Shown piece by piece: positions 9,549 through 19,047 of a stretch of 33,104 bases of DNA. Numbering within the stretch: position 1 is the first letter of the stretch; each line of letters begins with the position of its first letter. The stretch is from an uncultured Bacilli bacterium. Its GTDB lineage: Bacteria > Bacillota_I > Bacilli_A > RF39 > UBA660. Both the position numbers and the translations under genes were made by a program. The stretch covers positions 1 to 33,104 of the forward strand of contig CAJOJO010000005.1 of NCBI GenBank assembly GCA_905235045.1, read 5' to 3'. The notes below the pieces were generated by a model. It did not search any database. It was not told the DNA's origin and saw only the letters and a list, made by a program, of their open reading frames with translations.

Positions 9549-10046
9549 ATGAAATCAAACAAAGGTTTTACGCTAATTGAATTATTAGCAGTTATCGTAA
9601 TTTTAGCTATTATCGCATTAATAGCAACACCAATAATCTTAGATGTTATTGACACAGCAAGAAAAGGAGCTAAAGAATCTTCAGCATTAGGATATGTTGA
9701 TGCAGTTGAAAAACAAGTTATGTTAGCTCAAGTTGATACTTCAGCTACTAAAATTCCTGCAGGAACTTACAAAGTAAGTGATTTATCACAAAAACTAGGT
9801 GTTGAAATTAAAGGTGAAGGTCCAAAAGGATATTTAAGTACTGATTCTGAAGATGGCGTTGTAAAAATCGCTACAAATGGTTCAGTAGAAAAAGCTTGGT
9901 TAATATTTGATTCTTATTATGTTACTTATACTGGTAATAATGGTAAAGCTGTAGCTTCTAATGATGCCTTTACTGATGAACCAACAAGTGGATTCTGTAA
10001 TGTTACAGGAACTACTGTAAACTGTGGTACTGGTTCAGGAATTTAA
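9549..10046 (+). CDS. type IV pilin-like protein with prepilin N-terminal methylation motif
   Basis: MKSNKGFTLIELLAVIVILAIIALIATP; C-terminal Cys pair (FCNVTGTTVNCG). Confidence 0.9.
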   Translation: MKSNKGFTLIELLAVIVILAIIALIATPIILDVIDTARKGAKESSALGYVDAVEKQVMLAQVDTSATKIPAGTYKVSDLSQKLGVEIKGEGPKGYLSTDSEDGVVKIATNGSVEKAWLIFDSYYVTYTGNNGKAVASNDAFTDEPTSGFCNVTGTTVNCGTGSGI

Positions 10047-10082
10047 TTTAAATTACGATAAAAAAACAAGAAATGATTTTAA

Positions 10083-10106
10083 ACTGACTTAATAGTCAGT
10101 TTTTTC
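10083..10106 (+). terminator. intrinsic terminator
   Basis: ACTGACT-TAAT-AGTCAGT-TTTTTC. Confidence 0.8.
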
Positions 10107-10112
10107 TTTTTA

Positions 10113-10136
10113 TGTTATAATGAAATAGGTGGTAAT
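10113..10136 (+). promoter_or_regulatory. extended -10 / short leader promoter-RBS module
   Basis: TGTTATAAT then exactly 15 nt (gaaataggtggtaat) to ATG. Confidence 0.7.
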
Positions 10137-10817
10137 ATGCTAGATAGATTAGAACTATTAATTGGAAAAGATAATATTAAATTATTAGAAAGTAAAACTG
10201 TTTTAATAATTGGTTTAGGAGGAGTAGGCGGACATGCTTTAGAAAGTATTGTTAGAAGCGGTATTGGTAATGTTATTATCGTTGATAAAGATATAGTTGA
10301 TATAACTAATTTAAACCGCCAATTAATAAGCACTAAATCTAATATAGGCCAAAATAAAGTTGATGTAGCACAATCCCGTATTAAAGAAATAAGCAATACA
10401 AAAGTTATAAAAATAAAAGAATTTATTGGTACTAATAATATTGATACTTTATTTAATAAAAAACCAGATTACATAATTGATGCTTGTGATACAATCGAAA
10501 CTAAATATTTACTTATAAAAGAAGCAATAAAAAGAAATATTAAAATAATTAGTGTAATGGGAACAGCTAAAAAAATGCACCCAGAATTACTAGAAATAAC
10601 CCGTTTAGATAAAACAAGCTATGATCCAATAGCTAAAATACTAAGAAAAAAACTAAGAGATAATCATATAAATAATAAAATAATGTGTATATGCAGTAAA
10701 GAAAGGCCATTAGTTAAAGAAATGGGTTCTAATAGTTTAGTACCTAGTGTAGCTGGAATTTTAGCTGCTAGCTACGTTATAAACGATATAGTAGGTGATA
10801 AATATGAAAGTAATTGA
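10137..10817 (+). CDS. tcdA: ThiF/E1-like protein, probable tRNA threonylcarbamoyladenosine dehydratase
   Basis: 'VLIIGLGGVGGHALESIVRSGIGNVIIVDKDIVDITNLNRQ' Rossmann/ThiF motif and 'PDYIIDACDTIETK'. Confidence 0.85.
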   Translation: MLDRLELLIGKDNIKLLESKTVLIIGLGGVGGHALESIVRSGIGNVIIVDKDIVDITNLNRQLISTKSNIGQNKVDVAQSRIKEISNTKVIKIKEFIGTNNIDTLFNKKPDYIIDACDTIETKYLLIKEAIKRNIKIISVMGTAKKMHPELLEITRLDKTSYDPIAKILRKKLRDNHINNKIMCICSKERPLVKEMGSNSLVPSVAGILAASYVINDIVGDKYESN

Positions 10818-11322
10818 ATACTTAAATAAAAGTTTAAAAACATTAGAAGGTTCTTTAATAGGTATAGGTTTTGAGAGTGAAAAACTAGTAAACACAATTG
10901 AAAAAAACAATAAAATAACTGAGTGCAACTTATTAGATTGTGTATCTACTGACTTAGAAGATGGAAAAATTAGTAAAATAAGAATTGGAAAATTACGTAA
11001 AAAATTTAAAAAGAAAAAACCAGACTATATTATATATAACGTAAAAAACTTAAAAGATTATAAAGATAAATTTGTTTATGATAGTATCTATTTAAGTAAA
11101 AAAGAAGTAGTATTCTATGACTTAGATAAATTAGACACTAATTCAATAGTTAGACGTTATAAAAGATATGGTACTTTAGAAAAAATAGAATGTTCTGATG
11201 GTGTAATATATAAAGTAAATAATTTAAAAAAAATAACTAAATCAAATGAATTTATAAATAAAATTAGAGATAATACTATTAGTATATTTGATTTTATTAG
11301 TAATTTATTATCAGATAGTTAA
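10804..11322 (+). CDS. hypothetical protein (172 aa), overlaps end of tcdA-like gene
   Basis: ATG 10804 after taggtgataa RBS, translationally overlapping; followed by a terminator. Confidence 0.75.
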   Translation: MKVIEYLNKSLKTLEGSLIGIGFESEKLVNTIEKNNKITECNLLDCVSTDLEDGKISKIRIGKLRKKFKKKKPDYIIYNVKNLKDYKDKFVYDSIYLSKKEVVFYDLDKLDTNSIVRRYKRYGTLEKIECSDGVIYKVNNLKKITKSNEFINKIRDNTISIFDFISNLLSDS

Positions 11323-11338
11323 AAACTATCTTTTTTTT
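11313..11338 (+). terminator. intrinsic terminator
   Basis: AGATAGTT-AAA-AACTATCT-T tract. Confidence 0.85.
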
Positions 11339-11350
11339 AAACTCAAAAAA

Positions 11351-11374
11351 TGGTAAAATATATATGGTGGTTTT
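11351..11374 (+). promoter_or_regulatory. extended -10 / short leader promoter-RBS module for mutS
   Basis: TGGTAAAAT then exactly 15 nt (atatatggtggtttt) to ATG. Confidence 0.6.
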
Positions 11375-13909
11375 ATGAATATAAAAGACGTTGATATGAG
11401 TAAAGTTTCGCCAATGATGAAACAATACATCGAAATCAAAAACCAAAATCCAGATATAGTTATTTTTTTTCGTTTAGGTGATTTTTACGAAATGTTTTTT
11501 GAAGATGCAATTAAAGTATCACATGACTTAGAATTAACCTTAACCGGAAAAAATGCTGGTTTAGATGAAAGAATACCAATGTGTGGAATTCCCCATCATG
11601 CCGCAAACTTATACATTGAAAAACTAGTTGATTTAGGTTATAAAATCGGTATTTGTGAACAATTAGAAGATCCCAAAACTACTAAAGGATTAGTTAAAAG
11701 AGACTTAATTCAAGTAATAAGTAAAGGAACAATCATGAATGATGAATCATTAGTAGCTAATGAAAATAATTATATAGGTAGCATTAGTGATTATAATCAT
11801 GCTTATCTTATAACTTATGCGGATATATCTACTGGTGAAATATATGCAAGTATTATAGAACATGATATTTCTAAACTAATATCACAAATAGTATCAATTG
11901 GTATTAAAGAAGTAATCATGAGTAATAAAGTAGATAAAACTATTATGTCTATTTTAAAAACCCAATTTAAAGTAGCGGTTACTATAACCGATGAAATAGA
12001 AGAATTAACCGAATACAATTATATATATAGTGATGTAGAAGATATCCGTTATATTGAATCTATTAAATATCTATTAACTTATATTAATAATACTCAAAAA
12101 AGAAGTTTAACCCATTTACAAAAATTAGTTATAAAAGAAAATAAAAATTATCTAAAAATGGATATTCATACTAAAAGAAACCTAGAATTGACCGAAACAT
12201 TAAGATTAAAACAAAGAAATTATTCTTTAATATGGTTACTTGATAAAACAAAAACCGCTATGGGATCTAGAATGCTTAAAAACTATCTAGAAAACCCAAT
12301 AATTGATGTTAATGAACTAAATAAACGTTATGATATGATTGATATTTTATTAAGAGAATTTTTGCTAAAAGAAGACTTAAATAAACTATTATACGAAGTA
12401 TATGACTTAGAAAGATTAAGCGGAAGAGTAGCTTTTGGAAACTGTAACGCTAAAGATTTACTGCAACTAAAAAACTCATTAAAAGTATTACCAGATATTA
12501 AAAAAATACTAGATAAAATTAAATTTTATAAAAACGTTAAACCATTAAATGACTTATATAATTTATTAGAACAAAGTATTTATGAAAACCCACCAATGGG
12601 CTTAAAAGAAGGCTATTTAATAAAAGATGGATACAATAGTGAATTAGATGAACTTAAAAGCCTAAGAAAAGGCGGTAAAGACTTTGTTGCTAACTTTGAG
12701 CAAGAAGAAAAGGCAAGAACCGGTATCAAAAACTTAAAAGTAGGTTATAACCGAGTATTTGGATACTATATTGAAATATCAAAAGGAAATACTAATTTAA
12801 TAAAACCAGAATATGGATATGAAAGAAGACAAACTTTATCTAACTGTGAAAGATACATAAGTCCTATTCTAAAAGAAAAAGAATCTTTAATATTAAATGC
12901 TGAAGAACGTATTATTGAATTAGAATATAATTTATTTACCGAAATTAGAGAAGAAATAAAAAAATATATTCCAGAATTGCAAGAAATAGCTAAAACAATT
13001 AGTGAAATTGATGTAATTCAGTCTTTATCAACAGTAGCTGAAGAAAATAATTTTGTTAGACCTACTTTAACAGAATTAAGAAAAATAGAACTAATAAACA
13101 ATCGTCATCCTGTTGTTGAAAAAGTAATAAATGCTGAATATGTACCAAATGATATAATTATGGATGAAAATACAAATATTTTACTTATAACTGGTCCTAA
13201 TATGGCTGGTAAATCTACTTATATGCGTCAATTAGCAATAACGGTTATATTAGCCCAAATTGGTTCATTTGTACCAGCTAAAAAAGCAATATTGCCTATA
13301 TTTGATGCAATTTATACAAGAATTGGCGCTAGCGATGACTTAGTAGGTGGTGAATCAACCTTTATGGTCGAAATGAACGAAGCTAATAACGCGATTATGA
13401 ATGCTACTCAAAATAGTTTAATTCTTTTTGATGAATTAGGTAGAGGAACAGCAACCTTTGATGGTATGGCATTAGCGCAATCAATTTTAGAATACATTAG
13501 TAAAAAAATAAAATGTAAAACTTTGTTTTCAACCCATTATCATGAATTAACTGATTTAGATAATACTTTACCTGATCTAAAAAATGTTCATGTTAGTGCA
13601 GTAGAAGAAAATGGAACTTTAACATTCTTACATAAAGTAAATGAAGGAAGTATTGATAAAAGTTATGGTATCCATGTTGCTAAACTAGCTAACTTACCAG
13701 AAAGCGTTACTAAACGTGCTGATGAAATACTAAAAGTATATGAAAACAAAGAAGTTAAAAGAGATAAAATTATCGTTCAAACTTTAAACTTTGAAGAAGA
13801 AAAAGAAACTAGTACATTAGAAAAAGAATTAAAAGAAATTGATGTTTTAAATCTAACACCAATTGATGCGATGAATAAATTATACGAATTAAAGGAGAAA
13901 ATAAAATGA
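11375..13909 (+). CDS. mutS: DNA mismatch repair protein MutS
   Basis: 'FFRLGDFYEMFFEDA' mismatch-recognition motif, 'ITGPNMAGKSTYMRQ' Walker A, 'LILFDELGRGTATFDG', 'FSTHYHEL'. Confidence 0.98.
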   Translation: MNIKDVDMSKVSPMMKQYIEIKNQNPDIVIFFRLGDFYEMFFEDAIKVSHDLELTLTGKNAGLDERIPMCGIPHHAANLYIEKLVDLGYKIGICEQLEDPKTTKGLVKRDLIQVISKGTIMNDESLVANENNYIGSISDYNHAYLITYADISTGEIYASIIEHDISKLISQIVSIGIKEVIMSNKVDKTIMSILKTQFKVAVTITDEIEELTEYNYIYSDVEDIRYIESIKYLLTYINNTQKRSLTHLQKLVIKENKNYLKMDIHTKRNLELTETLRLKQRNYSLIWLLDKTKTAMGSRMLKNYLENPIIDVNELNKRYDMIDILLREFLLKEDLNKLLYEVYDLERLSGRVAFGNCNAKDLLQLKNSLKVLPDIKKILDKIKFYKNVKPLNDLYNLLEQSIYENPPMGLKEGYLIKDGYNSELDELKSLRKGGKDFVANFEQEEKARTGIKNLKVGYNRVFGYYIEISKGNTNLIKPEYGYERRQTLSNCERYISPILKEKESLILNAEERIIELEYNLFTEIREEIKKYIPELQEIAKTISEIDVIQSLSTVAEENNFVRPTLTELRKIELINNRHPVVEKVINAEYVPNDIIMDENTNILLITGPNMAGKSTYMRQLAITVILAQIGSFVPAKKAILPIFDAIYTRIGASDDLVGGESTFMVEMNEANNAIMNATQNSLILFDELGRGTATFDGMALAQSILEYISKKIKCKTLFSTHYHELTDLDNTLPDLKNVHVSAVEENGTLTFLHKVNEGSIDKSYGIHVAKLANLPESVTKRADEILKVYENKEVKRDKIIVQTLNFEEEKETSTLEKELKEIDVLNLTPIDAMNKLYELKEKIK

Positions 13910-14283
13910 CAAGAAAAGAAGCAATAATTTATACTTTACTTAATATTATAACTTTAGGATTTTTTAATCTAATATTAGCCTCTATATTTGATTTATATAA
14001 TGAAAATGCATGGTATAATAAATGGCAATACTGGTTCTTTGGAGCATTATGCTTAATATTTCCAGTATTTGTGATGTTCATTGTTTTTCTAATTCAAATG
14101 ATTACTACAGTAGCCCAACACATAGATGTTCATGGATCTGATTTATATGGAAGTCCATATACTTGGATATTATGTTTAATAATTCCAGTTGTTGGTTGGA
14201 TATGTTTACTTGTTATGCTAATTTATTTATTAGTATTTATTAATGTTAAATTAATAGAAAATAGTGAGGTAAAACATGGTTAG
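13906..14283 (+). CDS. membrane protein (125 aa)
   Basis: ATGA overlap with mutS stop; several TM segments. Confidence 0.8.
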   Translation: MTRKEAIIYTLLNIITLGFFNLILASIFDLYNENAWYNKWQYWFFGALCLIFPVFVMFIVFLIQMITTVAQHIDVHGSDLYGSPYTWILCLIIPVVGWICLLVMLIYLLVFINVKLIENSEVKHG

Positions 14284-15115
14284 TTTAGTTATTATGGCTG
14301 CTGGAATGGGAACTCGTTATCAAGGTGGTATTAAACAATTAACTAGTGTTGGACCAAATGATGAAACCATTATGGAATTATCAGTAAAAAACGCTATTGA
14401 TATTGGTTTTGAAGAAGTAGTATTTATTTTAAGGCCAGAAATATACAAAGAATTTATGGATACAGTAGGTAAGCGTCTTACTCATGAAGTTACTACTCGT
14501 TTTGTTTTTCAAAAAGTAGACGATCTACCTTTAGAATATCGTAACTGTAAAAGAGAAAAACCATGGGGAACAGGTCATGCTATAATGTCACTTAAGCAAA
14601 TGAATAATCCATTTGTCGTTATTAATGCCGATGACTATTACGGATATGATACATTACAAGATGTTTATGATTATTTATCAAAGCAAGACATAAATACTTA
14701 TAATTATTGTATGGCGGGATTTGAACTTAGAAACACATTAAGTTCAACTGGTGGCGTATCAAGAGGTATTTGCCAAGTTGAGAATGGATATTTAAAAGAT
14801 ATAAAAGAAACATTTAATATTACTAAAGATAGTGATATTGATATGAATAGTGTTACTTCAATGAACATGTGGGGATTTACGCCAACTATTTTAAGAGAAG
14901 TAACAAGGCAATTTATGTCATTTATTGTTGAAAATTATCAAACTGATAAAGAATTTATGTTACCAGAAGTAATAAAAAAACTGGTTAAAGATAATAAAGC
15001 TAGTGTTAAAGTTATTCCGACTACTGATAAATGGTATGGATTAACTTATATAGAAGACTTAGATTATGTTAGAAAAAACTTGGGAGGAAAATCATGCTTG
15101 AAGTCAAAAATGTAA
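14276..15115 (+). CDS. sugar-nucleotidyltransferase-like protein (NTP transferase family)
   Basis: 'LVIMAAGMGTRYQGGIKQL' and 'FVVINADDYYG' motifs. Confidence 0.85.
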   Translation: MVSLVIMAAGMGTRYQGGIKQLTSVGPNDETIMELSVKNAIDIGFEEVVFILRPEIYKEFMDTVGKRLTHEVTTRFVFQKVDDLPLEYRNCKREKPWGTGHAIMSLKQMNNPFVVINADDYYGYDTLQDVYDYLSKQDINTYNYCMAGFELRNTLSSTGGVSRGICQVENGYLKDIKETFNITKDSDIDMNSVTSMNMWGFTPTILREVTRQFMSFIVENYQTDKEFMLPEVIKKLVKDNKASVKVIPTTDKWYGLTYIEDLDYVRKNLGGKSCLKSKM

Positions 15116-15993
15116 CAAAATATTATGGTAATTTTAAAGCTGTCGATAATTTGTCCTTTAGTGTTAAAGAAGGCGAAATATTTGGTTTATTAGGTGTTAA
15201 TGGAGCTGGTAAAACAACAACATTTAGAATGATTATTGGTTTATTAGACGTAACTGAAGGAACTATTTTATTAGATGGCAAACCAATTGATTATAGCGTA
15301 ACTGATAAAATTGGTTTTTTAACTGAAGAAAGAAGCTTACTAATTAAAATGACAGTTAGAGAACAAGCCATTTACTATGGAACCCTAAAAGGAATGAAAG
15401 AGAAAAAAATAATCGAAAGATTAGAAGAATTATTAGCTAAATTTGGTATATCAGAATATATTGATAAAAAAATAAAAGAATTATCAAAAGGTAACCAACA
15501 AAAAATTCAATTTATAATGGCTATTATAAACGAACCAAGATTACTTATATTAGATGAACCATTTAGTGGTTTAGATCCATTTAACGTTGAATTATTCAAA
15601 AACGAAATCGTTGAATTATCAAAAAAAGGTTCAATTATAATTTTTTCATCACATCGTATGGAACATGTTGAATTATTTTGTAAAAAACTAGTTATCATTT
15701 TAAAAGGTAAAACAGTTTTAGAAGGATATTTAAAAGATATAAAAGAAAAATATCAAAAGAAAAACATTATGATTAAAGCTGATATTAAAAAAGATGAACT
15801 ATTAAAGATTGATGGAGTAGAAGAAGTAACCGAAAAAGCTGATGAATTAGAAGTTAAAATATCTTCTAGTAAAATAGTTGATAACGTATTTAAAGCAGTA
15901 TCAAAAAAGAAAAATGTTACTAAATTTGTTGTTGAAGAACCATCATTAAACGAAATCTTTGTTTCAAAGGTAGGTGAAGCATATGAAAAGTAA
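15094..15993 (+). CDS. ABC transporter ATP-binding protein (NatA-like)
   Basis: Walker A 'GVNGAGKTT', signature 'LSKGNQQKIQ', Walker B 'LLILDEPFSGLDP'. Confidence 0.95.
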   Translation: MLEVKNVTKYYGNFKAVDNLSFSVKEGEIFGLLGVNGAGKTTTFRMIIGLLDVTEGTILLDGKPIDYSVTDKIGFLTEERSLLIKMTVREQAIYYGTLKGMKEKKIIERLEELLAKFGISEYIDKKIKELSKGNQQKIQFIMAIINEPRLLILDEPFSGLDPFNVELFKNEIVELSKKGSIIIFSSHRMEHVELFCKKLVIILKGKTVLEGYLKDIKEKYQKKNIMIKADIKKDELLKIDGVEEVTEKADELEVKISSSKIVDNVFKAVSKKKNVTKFVVEEPSLNEIFVSKVGEAYEK

Positions 15994-17302
15994 ACTATGG
16001 TTTTTAACAAAAGTATCATTATCTCGTAAAGTAAAAACTAAAGCTTTTATTATTGTTAATATTATTTTAGCTGTTGGTTTAGTCGCTTTATTTAATATTG
16101 ATAGTATCATTAAAGCCTTTGGTGGTGACTTTGATGAACCATATAAAGTGTATATTATGGATAATACTAATGTTTCATATGATATTCTTAGTAATCAAAT
16201 AACTGAAACGGCAAAAACAGTATATGGTGATGACAATCAAACTTTTGAAGTAACTAAATACGAGAAAAGTAAAAAGGAAGCTTTAAATGAAACTAAAGAA
16301 AATGGTAAAGTAATTTTACTAGAAATTAATAATGATCCTACTAAAGTAATTAAAGTTAGTTTAACAACAGAGGGATATTTAGATACATTACCTTACCAAA
16401 TTTTATATCAAGCAATTAATACATCAAAAACCGCTATTGCGGTTGCTAGTTCAAATATAGATCCAGAAGAATTAAATAAAATATTAAGTAACATTGAAAT
16501 TGAAAGAGTTATTTTGGATGAAACAAAAACAACTGATGATGAAAATATGGAAGCTATTATGTCAACAGTTTTCCCAATATTTATTTTACCTTTCTTTATG
16601 TTAACAATTTTCTTAATTCAAATGATTGGTATGGAAGTAAATGATGAAAAAACAACCAGAGGTATGGAAATTATTATTTCTAATGTTTCACCAAAAACAC
16701 ATTTCTTTTCAAAATTATTAGCTGGTAATATATTTGTTATAGGGCAAGCTATATTATTACTTATTTATGGTGGAATTGGTTTATTAGTTCGTATCTTAAT
16801 TGGTAGTGGTAGTATTATAAATGGCTTAAGTGGTGATTTAGGAAATGTCTTTAATTCACTTTCAACTAGTGGTATTATTGATAAATTAGTATATATTATT
16901 CCACTTACTATAGTGCTTATGTTATTATCATTTATATCATATTCATTATTAGCTGGAATACTTGCTTCAATTACTACTAATGCTGAAGATTTTAGTCAAA
17001 TGCAAACACCAATGATGTTAATGTTATTAGTAGGTTACTATTTTGCTATTATGGCTGGTATGTTTAAAGGATCATTATTTATTCAAATATTATCCTATGT
17101 ACCATTTATTTCGGCAATTTTATCACCGTCATTACTGGTTATTGGTCAAATAGGCGTTATTGATGTTATTATTGCCATAATTGTTAATATAGTAGCTATT
17201 TATTTACTAATTAAATATGGTTTAAGAATCTATAAAGTTGGTATTTTAAATTACTCATCAAAAGATTTATGGAAAAAAATGTTTAAAGCAATGAAAAATT
17301 AA
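15983..17302 (+). CDS. ABC-2 type permease (NatB-like)
   Basis: Large extracellular N-terminal loop then multiple TM helices; overlaps ATPase gene; start ATG 15983 preferred over GTG 15974. Confidence 0.88.
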   Translation: MKSKLWFLTKVSLSRKVKTKAFIIVNIILAVGLVALFNIDSIIKAFGGDFDEPYKVYIMDNTNVSYDILSNQITETAKTVYGDDNQTFEVTKYEKSKKEALNETKENGKVILLEINNDPTKVIKVSLTTEGYLDTLPYQILYQAINTSKTAIAVASSNIDPEELNKILSNIEIERVILDETKTTDDENMEAIMSTVFPIFILPFFMLTIFLIQMIGMEVNDEKTTRGMEIIISNVSPKTHFFSKLLAGNIFVIGQAILLLIYGGIGLLVRILIGSGSIINGLSGDLGNVFNSLSTSGIIDKLVYIIPLTIVLMLLSFISYSLLAGILASITTNAEDFSQMQTPMMLMLLVGYYFAIMAGMFKGSLFIQILSYVPFISAILSPSLLVIGQIGVIDVIIAIIVNIVAIYLLIKYGLRIYKVGILNYSSKDLWKKMFKAMKN

Positions 17303-17315
17303 TTCATTGCTTTTA
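17285..17315 (+). terminator. intrinsic terminator overlapping permease 3' end
   Basis: AAAGCAATGAA...TTCATTGCTTTT. Confidence 0.65.
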
Positions 17316-17353
17316 ATTTTATGCTATAATTAGTATGTAGAGTAGGTGGTTTT

Positions 17354-18811
17354 ATGAAGAAATGTTTTGATTGTGATAAGTATCTAAAATTACAATCTAA
17401 AAAAATTAAAGAAAGAATTAAGATGTTTGATAAATTATATATCGAATTTGGTGGTAAACTAATTGATGATAATCATGCAGCTCGTGTTTTACCTGGTTTT
17501 GAGCCCGATATTAAAATAAGATTATTACAAGAGTTTAAAGATGATGTCGAAATTATTTTATGTATAAATGCAAATGATATTGAAAAAAATCGAATTAGAT
17601 CAGATCGAGTTATCTCGTATGAAACTGAAACTATTCGTTTAATTGAATTTCTAAGAAGTAAAGGAATAGCAATTAATAATGTTGTTATTACGTTATATGA
17701 TCATCAAAAAGGCGTTGAAAAGTTTATCAATAAATTAGAGGATTATAAAATAAAAGCTTATTTGCACACATTTACTAAAGGTTATCCAACTGATGTAGAT
17801 ACAATAGTTAGTGAAGAAGGATATGGTGCTAACCCATATATTGAAACTACTAAACCACTAGTTGTTGTATCCGCACCAGGAGCTTATAGTGGTAAATTAG
17901 CTACTTCTTTATCGCAACTATATCATGAAAGTAAGAAAGGTATAAAAGTTGGATATGCTAAATTTGAAACATTCCCAGTATGGAATTTACCTTTAAAACA
18001 TCCAGTAAATATTGCTTATGAAGCAGCAACTGCAGATATTAATGATAAAAATATGATTGATTATTTTCATTTAGAAAAATATGGCGTAACAGCTATTAAC
18101 TATAATCGTGATTTGGAAACTTTTCCAGTATTAAAAGAAATTTTATATCGTATTACCAAAAAGAACATTTATTATTCACCAACTGATATGGGTGTTAATG
18201 TTATAAAAGACTGTATTATTGATGATGATTTAGCTCGTGAAGCTGCTAAAGCGGAAATAATTAGAAGATATTATAAAGCCAAAGTCGATTTAAAGAAGGG
18301 GATAGTACCATCAGAAGTACCTGATAGAATTAAATTATTAATGAATGAATTAGATATTAGTGAAGATGATCGTTTAGTTGTTAAAAAGGCTTATGAAAAA
18401 AAAGAAACATCAGGTTATCCTAGTGCAGCAATTATGATTGATAAAAAATTTGTCGTAGGTAGACAAACAGATTTATTATCACCGGTATCAAGTACAATAT
18501 TAAATGCTATTAAAGTAGTTACTAAAATACCTGATGATGTAGATTTATTATCTGAAAATATTTTAAAACCTATTTTAGCTTTAAAAGATAAAACTTTAAA
18601 TTTTAAAGAATCAACTTTAAGTTTAAATGAGGTTTTAATTGCTTTATCAATTTGTTCAGCTACTAATCCAGTAGTAGCAAATGCTATGAATAATTTATCT
18701 AAATTAGTAGGTAGTCAATTACATGCTACTTATATGATACCTGATAATGAAATGATTATATTAAATAACTTAGGAATTAATGCTACTTGCGAAACAGATA
18801 TGATAAATTAA
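17354..18811 (+). CDS. DUF1846 family protein
   Basis: N-terminus 'FDCDKYLKLQSKKIKERI', 'FGGKLIDDNHAARVLPGFEPD', 'APGAYSGKLATSLSQLYHE' recognisable for DUF1846. Confidence 0.88.
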   Translation: MKKCFDCDKYLKLQSKKIKERIKMFDKLYIEFGGKLIDDNHAARVLPGFEPDIKIRLLQEFKDDVEIILCINANDIEKNRIRSDRVISYETETIRLIEFLRSKGIAINNVVITLYDHQKGVEKFINKLEDYKIKAYLHTFTKGYPTDVDTIVSEEGYGANPYIETTKPLVVVSAPGAYSGKLATSLSQLYHESKKGIKVGYAKFETFPVWNLPLKHPVNIAYEAATADINDKNMIDYFHLEKYGVTAINYNRDLETFPVLKEILYRITKKNIYYSPTDMGVNVIKDCIIDDDLAREAAKAEIIRRYYKAKVDLKKGIVPSEVPDRIKLLMNELDISEDDRLVVKKAYEKKETSGYPSAAIMIDKKFVVGRQTDLLSPVSSTILNAIKVVTKIPDDVDLLSENILKPILALKDKTLNFKESTLSLNEVLIALSICSATNPVVANAMNNLSKLVGSQLHATYMIPDNEMIILNNLGINATCETDMIN

Positions 18812-18836
18812 AAAGCGAATATTATTTCGCTTTTTT
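18811..18836 (+). terminator. intrinsic terminator after DUF1846 gene
   Basis: AAAAGCGAA-...-TTCGCTTTTTT. Confidence 0.85.
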
Positions 18837-18837
18837 G

Positions 18838-18866
18838 TTGACTAATAGATATATAACCAGTATAAT
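18838..18866 (+). promoter_or_regulatory. promoter of small hydrophobic peptide locus
   Basis: TTGACT-N17-TATAAT; predicted TSS about 18873. Confidence 0.8.
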
Positions 18867-18872
18867 TAATAG

Positions 18873-18901
18873 TAGGAGTATTTAGTACTGGGTGTCTACC
18901 T
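18873..18901 (+). repeat. 5' arm of long-range inverted repeat (5' UTR of small peptide transcript)
   Basis: TAGGAGTATTTAGTACTGGGTGTCTACCT, complementary to 19062-19092 (25 Watson-Crick + 4 G.U in RNA, 2-nt bulge). Confidence 0.85.
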
Positions 18902-18926
18902 TCATCCTATAATGGAAGGAGGTGAT

Positions 18927-19022
18927 ATGGTGAAAAAACGTGAATACGTTTGTAGAGTTTTACTTTACATAGCCATAATTTTATTCCTTCTATTATTTAT
19001 AATAGTTGAAATAAAAAAATGA
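18927..19022 (+). CDS. 31-aa hydrophobic peptide, candidate type I toxin (Hol-Tox/Fst-like)
   Basis: MVKKREYVCRVLLYIAIILFLLLFIIVEIKK*; strong SD ggaaggaggtgat; in-frame upstream ATG at 18912 gives the MEGGD prefix often seen in over-extended Hol-Tox ORFs. Confidence 0.7.
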   Translation: MVKKREYVCRVLLYIAIILFLLLFIIVEIKK

Positions 19023-19047
19023 CACTTAAGTCAATGACTTAAATGTC
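19013..19047 (-). terminator. minus-strand intrinsic terminator overlapping the 3' end of the toxin ORF
   Basis: Minus strand: GACATTTAAGTCATTGACTTAAGTGTC followed by ATTTTTTT; one mismatch in the stem. Confidence 0.75.
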
